Origin: Taklimakanibacter sp050251035
GTDB taxonomy: Bacteria; Pseudomonadota; Alphaproteobacteria; Rhizobiales; Aestuariivirgaceae
Reading direction: 5' to 3'
Length of the DNA: 64,000 nt
Assembly: GCA_050251035.1 (NCBI GenBank)
Contig: JBFWNN010000005.1
Location: 51,412 to 115,411, forward strand
In this document: positions 55,620 through 63,955 of the stretch, one piece after another
Layout: each line of letters begins with the position of its first letter
Numbering within the stretch: the stretch's first letter is position 1
Notes under the pieces: generated by a model
What the model saw: the letters and a program-made list of their open reading frames with translations, nothing else
The model's database searches: none
Told to the model about the DNA's origin: nothing
Position numbers and translations under genes: made by a program

Positions 55620-56830
55620 GCGGTCAGCCGGGCCAGCCCGCCGGTGAAGCGGACGAGCGCCTTGGCGAGCTCGGCCTCGCCGGTGGCGAAAGAGAGCCGG
55701 ATGCAGTTCGGGTCGCCGAAGGCCGAGCCCGGGACGGTGGCGACGCCATGCTCGTCCAGGAGCCAGTCGCACAGGGTCTCGACGCTGTCCATCACGTGAT
55801 TGCCGGCCTTGCGGCCGAGATAGGCGGCGACATCGGGGAAGGCATAGAAGGTCGCCGGGATGGGTGCCAGGCGCAGATCGGGTAGGGGGGCGAGGGCGGC
55901 GACGACCATGTCGCGGCGGTCCTGATAGCGCCGGCGCATCTCATCGACATCGTCGCGCGGCGCCGCGAGCGCGGCGAGCGCCGCATGCTGGACGAAGGAA
56001 TTGGCGCCGGCGGTGAAGCCGCTCTGCAGCCGCGCCATGGCCTGGGCCAGAGGCTGAGGCCCCGCGGCATAGCCGAGCCGCCAGCCGGTCATGGCGAAAC
56101 TCTTGGAGAAGCCGTTCACGGTGACGGTGCGCTCGCGCATGCCGGGGAGGCCCGCGAAAGAGGTCATCTCGCCGTCGAACAGGATGTATTCGTAGATCTC
56201 GTCCGAGAGCACCATCAGCCGGGGATGGGTCTTCACCACCTCGGCGAGGGCCGCAAGCTCAGGAGCGCTCCACACGGCGCCCGTCGGGTTGTTGGGCGAG
56301 TTCAGGATGAGAAGCTTGGTCCGGTCGGTCAGGGCCGCGGCGATGCGCTCCGGCGGCGCCTTGAAATTCTCCTCCACCCCCGCCGAGAGGATGACCGGGA
56401 CGCCGCCCGCGAGGCGAACGGTGATCTCATAGGAGACCCAATAGGGCGAGAGCAGGACCACCTCGTCGCCGGGCTCGATCAGGGCGAAGACGGCATTGCC
56501 GATGGCCTGCTTGGCGCCATTGGCGACCACGATCTCCGAGGCGGCATAATCGAGGCCGTTCTCGTCCGTGAGCTTCCTGGCCAGCGCCTGGCGCAATTCG
56601 GGAATGCCGGCGACCGGGGAATAATGGGTGAGGCCCTTCTTCATGGCAGCACCAGCAGCCGCCTGGATATGCTCCGGCGTGTCGAAATCGGGCTCGCCCA
56701 GAGTGAGGCTCGCTACGTCCCGGCCCTTGGCCCTGAGCTCGCGGGCGCGCTGCGACATGCGCACGATGGCGCCTTCATCGGACTGGGAGGCACGGCGGGC
56801 GAGGAGGGCGGATACGTCGAAGGGGGCCAT
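55616..56830 (-). CDS. Class I/II pyridoxal-phosphate aminotransferase, aspartate-type
   Basis: A 404-residue fold-type I aminotransferase. The PLP lysine is in VNGFSKSFAMTGWRLGYAA. The family marks LILNSPNNPTGAVW and VVLLSPYWVSYEITVRLAGG are present, as is the N-terminal ARELRAKGRDVASLTLGEPDFDTP block of aspartate/prephenate aminotransferases. It moves amino groups between an amino acid and a 2-oxo acid; the amino acid is uncertain. Single gene, divergent from the lipoprotein gene. Confidence 0.9.
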   Translation of the reverse strand: MAPFDVSALLARRASQSDEGAIVRMSQRARELRAKGRDVASLTLGEPDFDTPEHIQAAAGAAMKKGLTHYSPVAGIPELRQALARKLTDENGLDYAASEIVVANGAKQAIGNAVFALIEPGDEVVLLSPYWVSYEITVRLAGGVPVILSAGVEENFKAPPERIAAALTDRTKLLILNSPNNPTGAVWSAPELAALAEVVKTHPRLMVLSDEIYEYILFDGEMTSFAGLPGMRERTVTVNGFSKSFAMTGWRLGYAAGPQPLAQAMARLQSGFTAGANSFVQHAALAALAAPRDDVDEMRRRYQDRRDMVVAALAPLPDLRLAPIPATFYAFPDVAAYLGRKAGNHVMDSVETLCDWLLDEHGVATVPGSAFGDPNCIRLSFATGEAELAKALVRFTGGLARLTA

Positions 56831-56994
56831 GGCGGGCTCCTATGCCATGCAGGCCCGCAGGCGTCGAGGCTTCCCGCAAAAATGTCACAGTTTGTCCCTA
56901 GACGCCGTCCGCTTCCCTCAGGGCGCATTTGCTTAACCTCCTTCCTGTAAGGAGAGGCGAGCGCGTCACCATCGCCGATCCCTGGACCTGTCCC

Positions 56995-57360
56995 ATGAAA
57001 TCCACCGTGCCTGCCGTGCTGTGTCTCGCCGTCCTCCTCGCCGCCTGCAGCAAGGCCGGCAATGTTGACATCAATTCCGGCGGTTCGCGCAAGGTCCAGA
57101 CCCAGTCGCGCTCGGAGCCGATCTTCTACAACGGCAAGCACTATGCGCTGAACTACACCTACAATGACGCGATGAGCGCCTTCGATATGAAGGTTTCGGG
57201 CACGACCACGCCGATGAAATCGGACAGCCAGAAGGACGCGGTCAATATCGCCTCCTCGTCGCTCGGCTATTTCGCCTGTCCGGACGGGCAGCGCGGCCGC
57301 CTGGTCGGCACGCCCAAGTTCAATGGCGGCGTGTGGGCGCTGCAGGCCCGCTGCGGCTGA
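56995..57360 (+). CDS. Small lipoprotein of unknown function
   Basis: A 121-residue protein with a lipobox (LAVLLAAC, Cys18) after a short signal. The mature part contains NGKHYALNYTYNDAMSAFDMKVSGTT, and the C-terminal cysteines in YFACPDGQRG and ALQARCG probably form a disulfide. The ATG at 56995 is the one preceding the signal sequence. It lies 101 bp before an exported CHAT protease. Family and function unknown. Confidence 0.75.
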   Translation: MKSTVPAVLCLAVLLAACSKAGNVDINSGGSRKVQTQSRSEPIFYNGKHYALNYTYNDAMSAFDMKVSGTTTPMKSDSQKDAVNIASSSLGYFACPDGQRGRLVGTPKFNGGVWALQARCG

Positions 57361-57370
57361 GCCATCCTTA

Positions 57371-57419
57371 GCGCATGATCCTTTCGGACAACCGGCTTCC
57401 CCTTTTCCAGATCATCCGC
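57371..57419. repeat. Rhizobial intergenic palindromic repeat (RIME-like), copy 3
   Basis: GCGCATGATC (57371-57380) and GATCATCCGC (57410-57419) are 10-bp outer arms with one mismatch. TTTCGGA and TTTTCC lie inside. It follows the lipoprotein stop by 10 bp and precedes the CHAT gene by 42 bp. Confidence 0.75.
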
Positions 57420-57461
57420 TAGCAATACCGGCATCCTCTCGCGATTTCGGATGCTGGGGCG

Positions 57462-58760
57462 GTGGTTGTCCGATTTGTCGTTCTTCTCCTGAGTCTGGGC
57501 CTGGCGCTCTTTTCGCCGGCCGGCTCCGCCATGGCCCAGACGCCAAGAGTCTGCCTGGACGACAGCCAGGCGGCGCTCGGCCAGTTCGCGCAATTCCATG
57601 AGCTGGCGACACGCGCGCTGCTCAGGTCACGTTCCGTCTCACTCGAGCCGAAGCGCTTCGACAATCTCGCGGCGGATGCGGAGAGATATCTCGACGAGCG
57701 GGAAGGGACGGCGCTCCTGGTCTATGCCTGGGACGAGGACGACCTCTGCCTGTTCCTGTGGTCGTGGGCCCTGCCGGGGCCGGACCACCGGCTCTATGTG
57801 CGGCTCTCCGGCGCGAAGCGGACGCTTATCCGCGATGCAAGGCTACTGAGCGAGCTGGCGCAGGCGCAGACGAGCCTCGCGGCGGGACGCCTGCCGCGCA
57901 AGCGCGCCATGACGGCGCTCGACCCGCCCGAGGCGCCGTCGGGCGACATCACGGCGGTCACCGCCGAGCTTTCGGCGCTGTTGTTTCCGCTCGAGCTGCA
58001 TGGCGCGCTGCGCGAGGCTCGGGAGCTTGCCATCGTACCGGTGGGGCCGATCGCGACGACCCCCTTGTTCATGCTCAGGCCCTTCGGCGATGAGCGCGTC
58101 ACGGCCGAGCTCTTCGCTGTCAACATCCTCACCCTGATGGAGGACATACAAGAGCCGTCATCGGCGTCCTCCCGCACCCCTCGGAATGTCCTGATCGTGG
58201 GAAATCCCACGGCCCGCGACGAGGAATGGGACTTTCCCGACCTGCCGGGCGCCGAGGCGGAGGCGCGTTTCGCGCATGGCCTGCTCGGCGGCACGATGCT
58301 CACGCGCGAGGAGGCGACGCTCGCCCGGTTCGAGGAACTGGCGCCCGACGCCGATCTCATCGTGCTCGCCGCCCATGGCGTGGCGGATGCCGAGGCGCCC
58401 CTCGACGGCAGCTTTCTCGCCTTGGCCGACGGCCGCCTGGTGCCCCGCTATATCCAGTCGCTCATGCTCGACGGCCGTCCGCTGGTCGTGCTCAGCGCCT
58501 GCCAGAGCGGATTGGGGCGGGCGCTCGATGCCGGCGTCGTCGGCCTGGCGCGGGCCTTCCAGCTCGCCGGCGCGTCCAACACGGTGATGAGCCTGTGGAG
58601 CGTGGACGACGACGCGACGCGCTTCCTCATGGAGCATTTCTACCGGCTGCTCGCCGAGCATGAGCCGGCCGAGGCGCTGCGTCTGGCAACGCTCTCGACG
58701 CGAGAGCGCTTTCCCCATCCGGGGCAATGGGCGTCCTTCGCCGTGTTCGGCGGGCCGTGA
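57462..58760 (+). CDS. Exported CHAT domain protein, probable caspase-like cysteine protease
   Basis: A 432-residue protein with a signal peptide (VVLLLSLGLALFSPAGSAMAQ) and a CHAT domain over the C-terminal 230 residues. The dyad is His305 in LAAHGVAD and Cys347 in LSACQSG. Unlike the protein at 2470 it has no clear TPR array; the N-terminal part (about residues 30-170) is helical and of unknown fold. It starts at a GTG, since the better-looking ATG at 57451 is out of frame. Substrate unknown; a periplasmic role is inferred. Confidence 0.83.
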   Translation: MVVRFVVLLLSLGLALFSPAGSAMAQTPRVCLDDSQAALGQFAQFHELATRALLRSRSVSLEPKRFDNLAADAERYLDEREGTALLVYAWDEDDLCLFLWSWALPGPDHRLYVRLSGAKRTLIRDARLLSELAQAQTSLAAGRLPRKRAMTALDPPEAPSGDITAVTAELSALLFPLELHGALREARELAIVPVGPIATTPLFMLRPFGDERVTAELFAVNILTLMEDIQEPSSASSRTPRNVLIVGNPTARDEEWDFPDLPGAEAEARFAHGLLGGTMLTREEATLARFEELAPDADLIVLAAHGVADAEAPLDGSFLALADGRLVPRYIQSLMLDGRPLVVLSACQSGLGRALDAGVVGLARAFQLAGASNTVMSLWSVDDDATRFLMEHFYRLLAEHEPAEALRLATLSTRERFPHPGQWASFAVFGGP

Positions 58761-58769
58761 GGGGCGGTT

Positions 58770-60077
58770 TCAGCCGAAACGGCGGTCGAGCCAGTCGCGG
58801 GTGCGGAAATAGCGGCCGATCCAAGGCACGAACCAGGTGTTGCCGGTGTAGAGCGGATGCGCTGGAAACTCTTCGCGGTCGAAGGCGCAGATGCGGTTGA
58901 CGGAGCCGGCGATCTTGCGCCCCGTCTGGAAGCCCAGATAGCTCAGCATCGCTATGCCTGAGCCGTTGCAGCCCAGCGCATAGTGCAGGTTGTCGAACCT
59001 GCCCATATGCGGCATCTCGTCGAGGGTGAAGGCGACATTGCCGGTCCAGGCATGGGTGATCTTCACGCCCGCGAGCTGCGGATAGCGGTCGAGCATGAAG
59101 CGGTAGAGGATGGGCGCGGTCTCGACCGGATCGGTCTGGCCGAACTTGGCGCGGCCGCCGAAGATGAGCCGTTTGCCGTTGGGCGCCATGCGATAATAAG
59201 TGAGCACGCGACGCGTGTCGGCGATCGAGCGGTTCCTGGGTGAGAGCGAGCCGGCGATCTCCGGGCTGAGCTCCTCGGTCGCGATGATATAGGAGCCGAC
59301 CGGCACCACGCGGCGCTTGAGCTCGGGCGTTACGTCGCCTGTATAGCCGTTGGTGGCGATGACGACATCGGCGGCTCTGATCTCGCCCCGCGGCGTGGCG
59401 ACGATCCAGCCCGCGCCCGACTGAGTGAGCTTCGTCACCGGCGTCTTGGCCGCGATCGGAATATTCCGTTTACGGACGATATCGAGCAGGCCCTTGTAAT
59501 AGAGGGCGGGGTGGATATGGGCGGCGCGCTTCACCACCATGCCGCCGCGATAATAGTCGGAGCCGATCTCCTCGCGCTGGCGCTGGCGCGGCACGATATA
59601 GGCGTCCGATTGCGCATTGGCGTTGAGGGCGGCGATCTTCTTCTCCATGTCGCGATAATGGCTGTTGCACCAAGCGCCGAGGAAATAGCCGGCCTTGGTC
59701 CAGTGGCAGGCGATCTTCTCGCGCTCGATCAGGGTCTCGACATGGCTGAAGGCCTCGGCCGCGTCGCTGAGGAAAGGGGCCGACTCCTCGGGCGACATCG
59801 GCTTCGCCAGATAGCGCTTGCCGACATTGACGCCGCCCGACACCATGCCGCCGTTGCGGGTCGAGGCGCCGAAGCCCGGCTCGTTGGCATCGAGGATGAG
59901 GCAGTCGAGGCCGGCGTCACTGAGCGCCAGCGCCGACGAGAGCCCGGCATAGCCCGCGCCCACGATGGCGACGCGCACCTCCCTGGGCAGGTCGATGGTG
60001 GCGATGGTCTCCGGCGCATAGGCCTCCCACCAGAAGGGGCGGGCCTTGAAGTCGGGATGAAATATCTGTGAAGACAT
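58770..60077 (-). CDS. FAD-dependent oxidoreductase (DAO family, PuuB/GlpD-like)
   Basis: A 435-residue flavoprotein with the dinucleotide motif VAIVGAGYAGLSSALALSDAG near residue 40 and the DAO family layout (GFGASTRNGGMVSGGVN, VIATNGYTGDVTPELKRRVVPVGSYIIATEEL, CNGSGIAMLSYLG near the end). It is closest in shape to gamma-glutamylputrescine oxidase-type enzymes that oxidise amines or amino acids. The ATG at 60077 replaces a 53-residue extension. Divergent from a TRAP transporter, so it may oxidise the transported compound. Confidence 0.88.
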   Translation of the reverse strand: MSSQIFHPDFKARPFWWEAYAPETIATIDLPREVRVAIVGAGYAGLSSALALSDAGLDCLILDANEPGFGASTRNGGMVSGGVNVGKRYLAKPMSPEESAPFLSDAAEAFSHVETLIEREKIACHWTKAGYFLGAWCNSHYRDMEKKIAALNANAQSDAYIVPRQRQREEIGSDYYRGGMVVKRAAHIHPALYYKGLLDIVRKRNIPIAAKTPVTKLTQSGAGWIVATPRGEIRAADVVIATNGYTGDVTPELKRRVVPVGSYIIATEELSPEIAGSLSPRNRSIADTRRVLTYYRMAPNGKRLIFGGRAKFGQTDPVETAPILYRFMLDRYPQLAGVKITHAWTGNVAFTLDEMPHMGRFDNLHYALGCNGSGIAMLSYLGFQTGRKIAGSVNRICAFDREEFPAHPLYTGNTWFVPWIGRYFRTRDWLDRRFG

Positions 60078-60158
60078 GGGGTGCCTGGCGCGGGAGTTGC
60101 CCCCCATTCTTATACTGGCTTTTTCCTTTTTCAATATCAGAGACTTAAGCATCACTTG

Positions 60159-60170
60159 CGGAATATTCCG
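60159..60170. promoter_or_regulatory. 12-bp palindrome between the oxidoreductase and TRAP genes
   Basis: CGGAATATTCCG is a perfect palindrome centred in the 201-bp divergent gap, 82 bp upstream of the oxidoreductase ATG and 108 bp upstream of dctP. It is a candidate operator for a shared regulator. No regulator gene lies next to it. Confidence 0.35.
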
Positions 60171-60278
60171 ACGCTTCGTCTTCGACGTTAGTTGAATGAC
60201 GCGGCAAGTTGCCTCACCCTGGCAATTCCTGCACACTCCGCGCCAACCAAGAACACTGAATCACTGTGGAGGAGCCCG

Positions 60279-61418
60279 ATGACCAAGGAACGCAAGCCCA
60301 AGAACCGCGAGGACGCCCGCAATTCCCGCCGGCAATTCCTGAAGACGGGAGCGACGGCGGTCGCCGGCGCGGCCGCCCTGTCCATGCCCAATGTCGCCCG
60401 CGCCCAGGAGGCCGTGGTGTTCAAGTTCCAGAGCACCTGGCCGTCCAAGGACATCTTCCACGAATATGCGCAAGACTATGTGGCCCGCGTCAACGAGATG
60501 ACGGGCGGGCGCCTCAAGCTCGAACTGCTGGCGGCGGGCGCCGTCGCCAAGGCCTTCGAGGTGCAGGACGCGGTCATTGCCGGGACGCTCGACGGCGGCC
60601 ATGGCGTGTGCGCCTATTGGTACGGCAAGCACAAGGCCTATTCGCTCTTCGGCACGCCGCCGGCCTGGGGCTGGCGGGCCAATCAGATGGTCGGCTGGAT
60701 GAAATATGGCGGCGGCCAGGCGCTCTATGACGAACTCGTCCAGCAGGTGCTGGGCCTCAACCTGGTCGGCTTCCTCACCGGACCGATGCCGACCCAGCCG
60801 CTCGGCTGGTTCAAGAAGCCGGTCGAGAAGCCGGAAGAGCTCGCCGGCCTCAAATACCGCACCGTCGGCCTCTCCGCCGACCTGTTCAAGGAAATGGGCG
60901 CCGCGGTGACCATTCTGGGCGGCGGCGAGATCGTGCCCGCCATGGATCGCGGCCTGCTCGAGGCGGCGGAATTCAACAACCCGTCCTCCGACCGGGTGCT
61001 GGGCTTCCCCGATGTCAGCAAGGACTACATGCTGCAGAGCTATCACCAGTCGGCGGAGTGTTTCGAGGTCATCTTCAACAAGGCGAAATATGACGCGCTG
61101 TCTCCCGACCTGCAGGCGATCCTCAAATATGCCGCGGAATCGGCGTCGGCCGACATGTCGTGGAAGGCCATGGACCGCTATTCCAAGGATCTCGAGGCGA
61201 TGAAGGCGGAGCAGGGCGTCAAGGTGCATCGCACGCCCGACGCCGTGCTGCAGGCGCAGCTCGCCGCCTGGGACAAGGTGATCGCGGCGCAGTCGCAGGA
61301 GCCGTTCTTCGCCAAGGTGGTGGAAAGCCAGAAAGCCTGGGCGAAGCGCGTCGTGAGCCTCCAGTTCGACATGGAAGTGGACCAGAAGACGGCCTACGAT
61401 CACTTCTTCAAGGCGTGA
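60279..61418 (+). CDS. TRAP transporter substrate-binding protein (DctP family), Tat-exported
   Basis: A 379-residue periplasmic binding protein. A twin-arginine signal SRRQFLKTGATAVAGAAALSM is followed by the DctP-family start VVFKFQSTWPSKDIFHEYAQDYVARVNEMTGG. The binding-site region GVCAYWYGKHKAYSLFGTPPAWGW resembles the 2-oxo-acid/organic-acid binders (TakP-like), but the ligand is uncertain. The ATG follows a GGAGG site. It is the first gene of the dctPQM operon. Confidence 0.92.
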   Translation: MTKERKPKNREDARNSRRQFLKTGATAVAGAAALSMPNVARAQEAVVFKFQSTWPSKDIFHEYAQDYVARVNEMTGGRLKLELLAAGAVAKAFEVQDAVIAGTLDGGHGVCAYWYGKHKAYSLFGTPPAWGWRANQMVGWMKYGGGQALYDELVQQVLGLNLVGFLTGPMPTQPLGWFKKPVEKPEELAGLKYRTVGLSADLFKEMGAAVTILGGGEIVPAMDRGLLEAAEFNNPSSDRVLGFPDVSKDYMLQSYHQSAECFEVIFNKAKYDALSPDLQAILKYAAESASADMSWKAMDRYSKDLEAMKAEQGVKVHRTPDAVLQAQLAAWDKVIAAQSQEPFFAKVVESQKAWAKRVVSLQFDMEVDQKTAYDHFFKA

Positions 61419-61524
61419 TCTAGACCGGGCTTGGCCTGCTGAAACGGAATCCCGCCGCGCGGGCGGTGGCGGGATTCGAGATCGTGGTGAGGGGAATGCC
61501 GAGATCAGACCGCATGGCGGCGCC

Positions 61525-62427
61525 ATGAAGGGCACGCGCCTGTCTTTGCTGCTTTTTGGAGGCGGCGTCGTCGCGACGCTCCTCGCGATCTTCTGGTCGC
61601 TCTATGCCTATAGCCAGGTCGGCGGCCTCGTCGCCGGCAAGGGCCTCAGGCCCAACCAGGTCTTCATCTGCCTGTTCGGCCCGTTCGAGCGTTGCGCGCC
61701 GCTCGCCGCCGCCCATGCCGAGCGCGGCACGACGCCTTATTCATCGCTGCTGTTCTGGGCGGGGGTCGCGGCGATCGTGGCGAGCTTCGCGCTCAATCTC
61801 GCCAAGCGCGTGCCGGATGAGCGGTGGGGCCTGCGGCTGCAGCGCGTCCTCATCCCGGTCGACCAGGTCTCCACTTTCATCGGCAAGCTCTTCGCCTGGA
61901 CGATCGTCATCCTCACCATCGCGGTGAGCTACGAGGTGTTCGCGCGCTATGTGCTCCGGGCGCCGACCACCTGGGCCTATGATGCGAGCTATATCCTCTA
62001 TGGCGCCCTGTTCATCATGGCGGGCGCCTATGCGCTGTCGCGCAATTCGCATGTGCGCGGCGATTTCCTCTATCGCGCCTGGCCGCCGCGGCGCCAGGCG
62101 GCGATGGACCTCGTGCTCTATTTCCTGTTCTTCTTCCCGGGCATCATCGCCTTCATCTATGCGGGCTACGGCTTCGCGGCGCAGTCGTGGATGACGCATG
62201 AGCATTCGGCCTACAGCCCCGACGGCCTGCCGGTCTATCAGTACAAGACGCTGATCCCGCTCACCGGCGTGCTCCTCCTCCTGCAGGGCATCGTCGAAGT
62301 GGTGCGCTGCATCTTCTGCCTGAGGCGCGGCGAGTGGCCGCAACGGCTGCATGACGTGGAGGAGCTCGAGAACGTCATCCTGGCCCAGCATGGCACGCCC
62401 ACCCAGACCCTCGGAGACCGCCCGTGA
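61525..62427 (+). CDS. TRAP transporter small permease (DctQ), enlarged
   Basis: A 300-residue protein; usual DctQ subunits are about 160-200 residues. The C-terminal 200 residues hold the DctQ domain (TWAYDASYILYGALFIMAGAYALSRNSHVRGDFLYR). An N-terminal extension adds two membrane segments (about 8-30 and 75-90). Such enlarged DctQ proteins occur in TakP-like TRAP systems. Its TGA stop overlaps the GTG start of the large permease. Confidence 0.9.
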   Translation: MKGTRLSLLLFGGGVVATLLAIFWSLYAYSQVGGLVAGKGLRPNQVFICLFGPFERCAPLAAAHAERGTTPYSSLLFWAGVAAIVASFALNLAKRVPDERWGLRLQRVLIPVDQVSTFIGKLFAWTIVILTIAVSYEVFARYVLRAPTTWAYDASYILYGALFIMAGAYALSRNSHVRGDFLYRAWPPRRQAAMDLVLYFLFFFPGIIAFIYAGYGFAAQSWMTHEHSAYSPDGLPVYQYKTLIPLTGVLLLLQGIVEVVRCIFCLRRGEWPQRLHDVEELENVILAQHGTPTQTLGDRP

Positions 62428-63755
62428 CCGATCCGCAACTGGGCGTGCTCATGCTCGTCCTCTTCATCTTCCTCATCATGCTGGGCTTCCCCATCGCCTT
62501 CACCCTGATGGCGATGGGCGTCGGTTTCGCGTTCCTCGCCTATGACGGCAACATGGACACGGTCGCGGCTCTTCTCGTCCAGCGCACCTGGTCGGTGATG
62601 ACGAACGACGTGCTGATATCGGTGCCGCTGTTCGTGTTCATGGGCTATATCGTCGAGCGCGCCAACATCCTCGACCGGCTGTTCCGTTCCGTCCAGCTCG
62701 CCTCCGGCGCGCTGCCGGGCTCGCTCGCCATCGCGACGCTCGTCACCTGCGCGCTCTTCGCCACCGCCACCGGCATCGTCGGCGCGGTGGTGACGCTGAT
62801 GGGGCTGCTCGCCTTCCCGGCGATGCTGCGCCACGGCTATGACGTCAAGCTGTCGGCTGGCGTCGTCTGCGCCGGCGGCTGTCTCGGCATATTGATCCCG
62901 CCCTCGATCATGCTCATCCTCTATGGCGCGACCGCGGGCGTGTCGCCGGTGCAGCTCTATGCCGGCGCCTTCTTCCCTGGCCTGATGCTGGCCGGCCTCT
63001 ACATGGTCTATGTGATGGCGCGCGTGCTCATCAACCCGTCGCTGGCGCCGCCGATGCCCAAGGAGGAGCGCAACGTTCCCTATGCGACGATCCTCTTTCA
63101 GCTCGCCACGTCGTTCCTGCCGCTGGCGCTCCTGATCCTGGCGGTGCTCGGCGCCATCATGTTCGGCCTCGCGACGCCGTCAGAAGCGGCCGCCATCGGA
63201 GCGCTCGGCGCCCTCATCCTGGCCGCCGCCTATCGCTCGCTCACCTTCGACAAGCTCAAGGAATCGGTGTTCCTCACGGCGCGCACCTCGGCCATGGTGG
63301 GCTGGCTGTTCGTCGGCTCCTTCATGTTCTCGGCGGTCTTCGCAGCGCTTGGCGGCGATGCCGTGATCAAGGACTTCGTCGTCGGGCTCGATCTCTCGCC
63401 GATCCAGTTCCTGATCGTCACCCAGATCATCATCTTCCTCCTCGGCTGGCCGCTCGAATGGACCGAGATCATCGTCATCTTCGTGCCGATCTTCCTGCCC
63501 TTGCTCGAGCATTTCGGCATCGACCCGCTGTTCTTCGGGCTCCTCATCGCGCTCAACATCCAGACCTCGTTCCTGTCGCCGCCGGTCGCCATGGCGCCCT
63601 TCTACCTGAAGGGCGTGGCGCCCAAGCATGTGAACATCAACGACATCTTCCGGGGCGTGATGCCGTTCATCTTCATCGTGCTCATCGCGATGGCGCTGCT
63701 CTACATCTTCCCCGAGATCGGCATGTGGCTGCCGCGCCAGGTCTACGGCGGGTAG
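62424..63755 (+). CDS. TRAP transporter large permease (DctM)
   Basis: A 443-residue, about twelve-helix permease with DctM marks LGVLMLVLFIFLIMLGFPIAFTLM, the GILIPPSIMLILYGATAGVS loop and SFLSPPVAMAPFYLKGVAP near the end. It drives uptake with a sodium or proton gradient together with DctQ and DctP. GTG start inside the dctQ stop. Repeats and an insertion sequence begin right after its stop. Confidence 0.93.
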   Translation: MTDPQLGVLMLVLFIFLIMLGFPIAFTLMAMGVGFAFLAYDGNMDTVAALLVQRTWSVMTNDVLISVPLFVFMGYIVERANILDRLFRSVQLASGALPGSLAIATLVTCALFATATGIVGAVVTLMGLLAFPAMLRHGYDVKLSAGVVCAGGCLGILIPPSIMLILYGATAGVSPVQLYAGAFFPGLMLAGLYMVYVMARVLINPSLAPPMPKEERNVPYATILFQLATSFLPLALLILAVLGAIMFGLATPSEAAAIGALGALILAAAYRSLTFDKLKESVFLTARTSAMVGWLFVGSFMFSAVFAALGGDAVIKDFVVGLDLSPIQFLIVTQIIIFLLGWPLEWTEIIVIFVPIFLPLLEHFGIDPLFFGLLIALNIQTSFLSPPVAMAPFYLKGVAPKHVNINDIFRGVMPFIFIVLIAMALLYIFPEIGMWLPRQVYGG

Positions 63756-63768
63756 AGCCTCTCGACAT

Positions 63769-63810
63769 CCCTCATGCTGAGGCGGCCGCGGAGCGGCCCT
63801 CGAAGCATCC
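63769..63810. repeat. REP-like palindromic repeat, unit 1
   Basis: An inverted-repeat unit (CTGAGGCGGCCGC ... GCGGCCCTCGAAG) 14 bp after the dctM stop, of the kind dispersed in Bradyrhizobium-related genomes. It could end the transcript of the TRAP operon, although no T-run follows. Confidence 0.55.
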
Positions 63811-63840
63811 TTCAGGATAGAGCGGGACTATTGAAGCACA

Positions 63841-63874
63841 CCCTTCGAGGCTCGCTTCGCTCGCACCTCAGGGT
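63841..63874. repeat. REP-like palindromic repeat, unit 2
   Basis: CCCTTCGAGG ... CACCTCAGGGT flank an inner GCTCGCTTCGCTCGC, forming a second palindromic unit in the opposite sense to unit 1. It ends exactly where the putative insertion sequence seems to begin (TGT at 63875). Confidence 0.55.
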
Positions 63875-63886
63875 TGTTTGGACCGG

Positions 63887-63924
63887 GGACATAGCGAACA
63901 GGTGTGCGAGGACATCGCGAACAG
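63887..63924. mobile_element. Direct repeats at the left end of a putative insertion sequence
   Basis: GGACATAGCGAACAG (63887-63901) and GGACATCGCGAACAG (63910-63924) differ by one base and are spaced 23 bp apart, just upstream of a transposase-like start. Repeated subterminal motifs of this type are, from memory, found at the ends of IS481-family elements. The inferred left end is TGT at 63875. The right end is outside the window. Confidence 0.5.
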
Positions 63925-63955
63925 TTTGGCGCGATTCGCGCGCCGGGGGGTTCGG

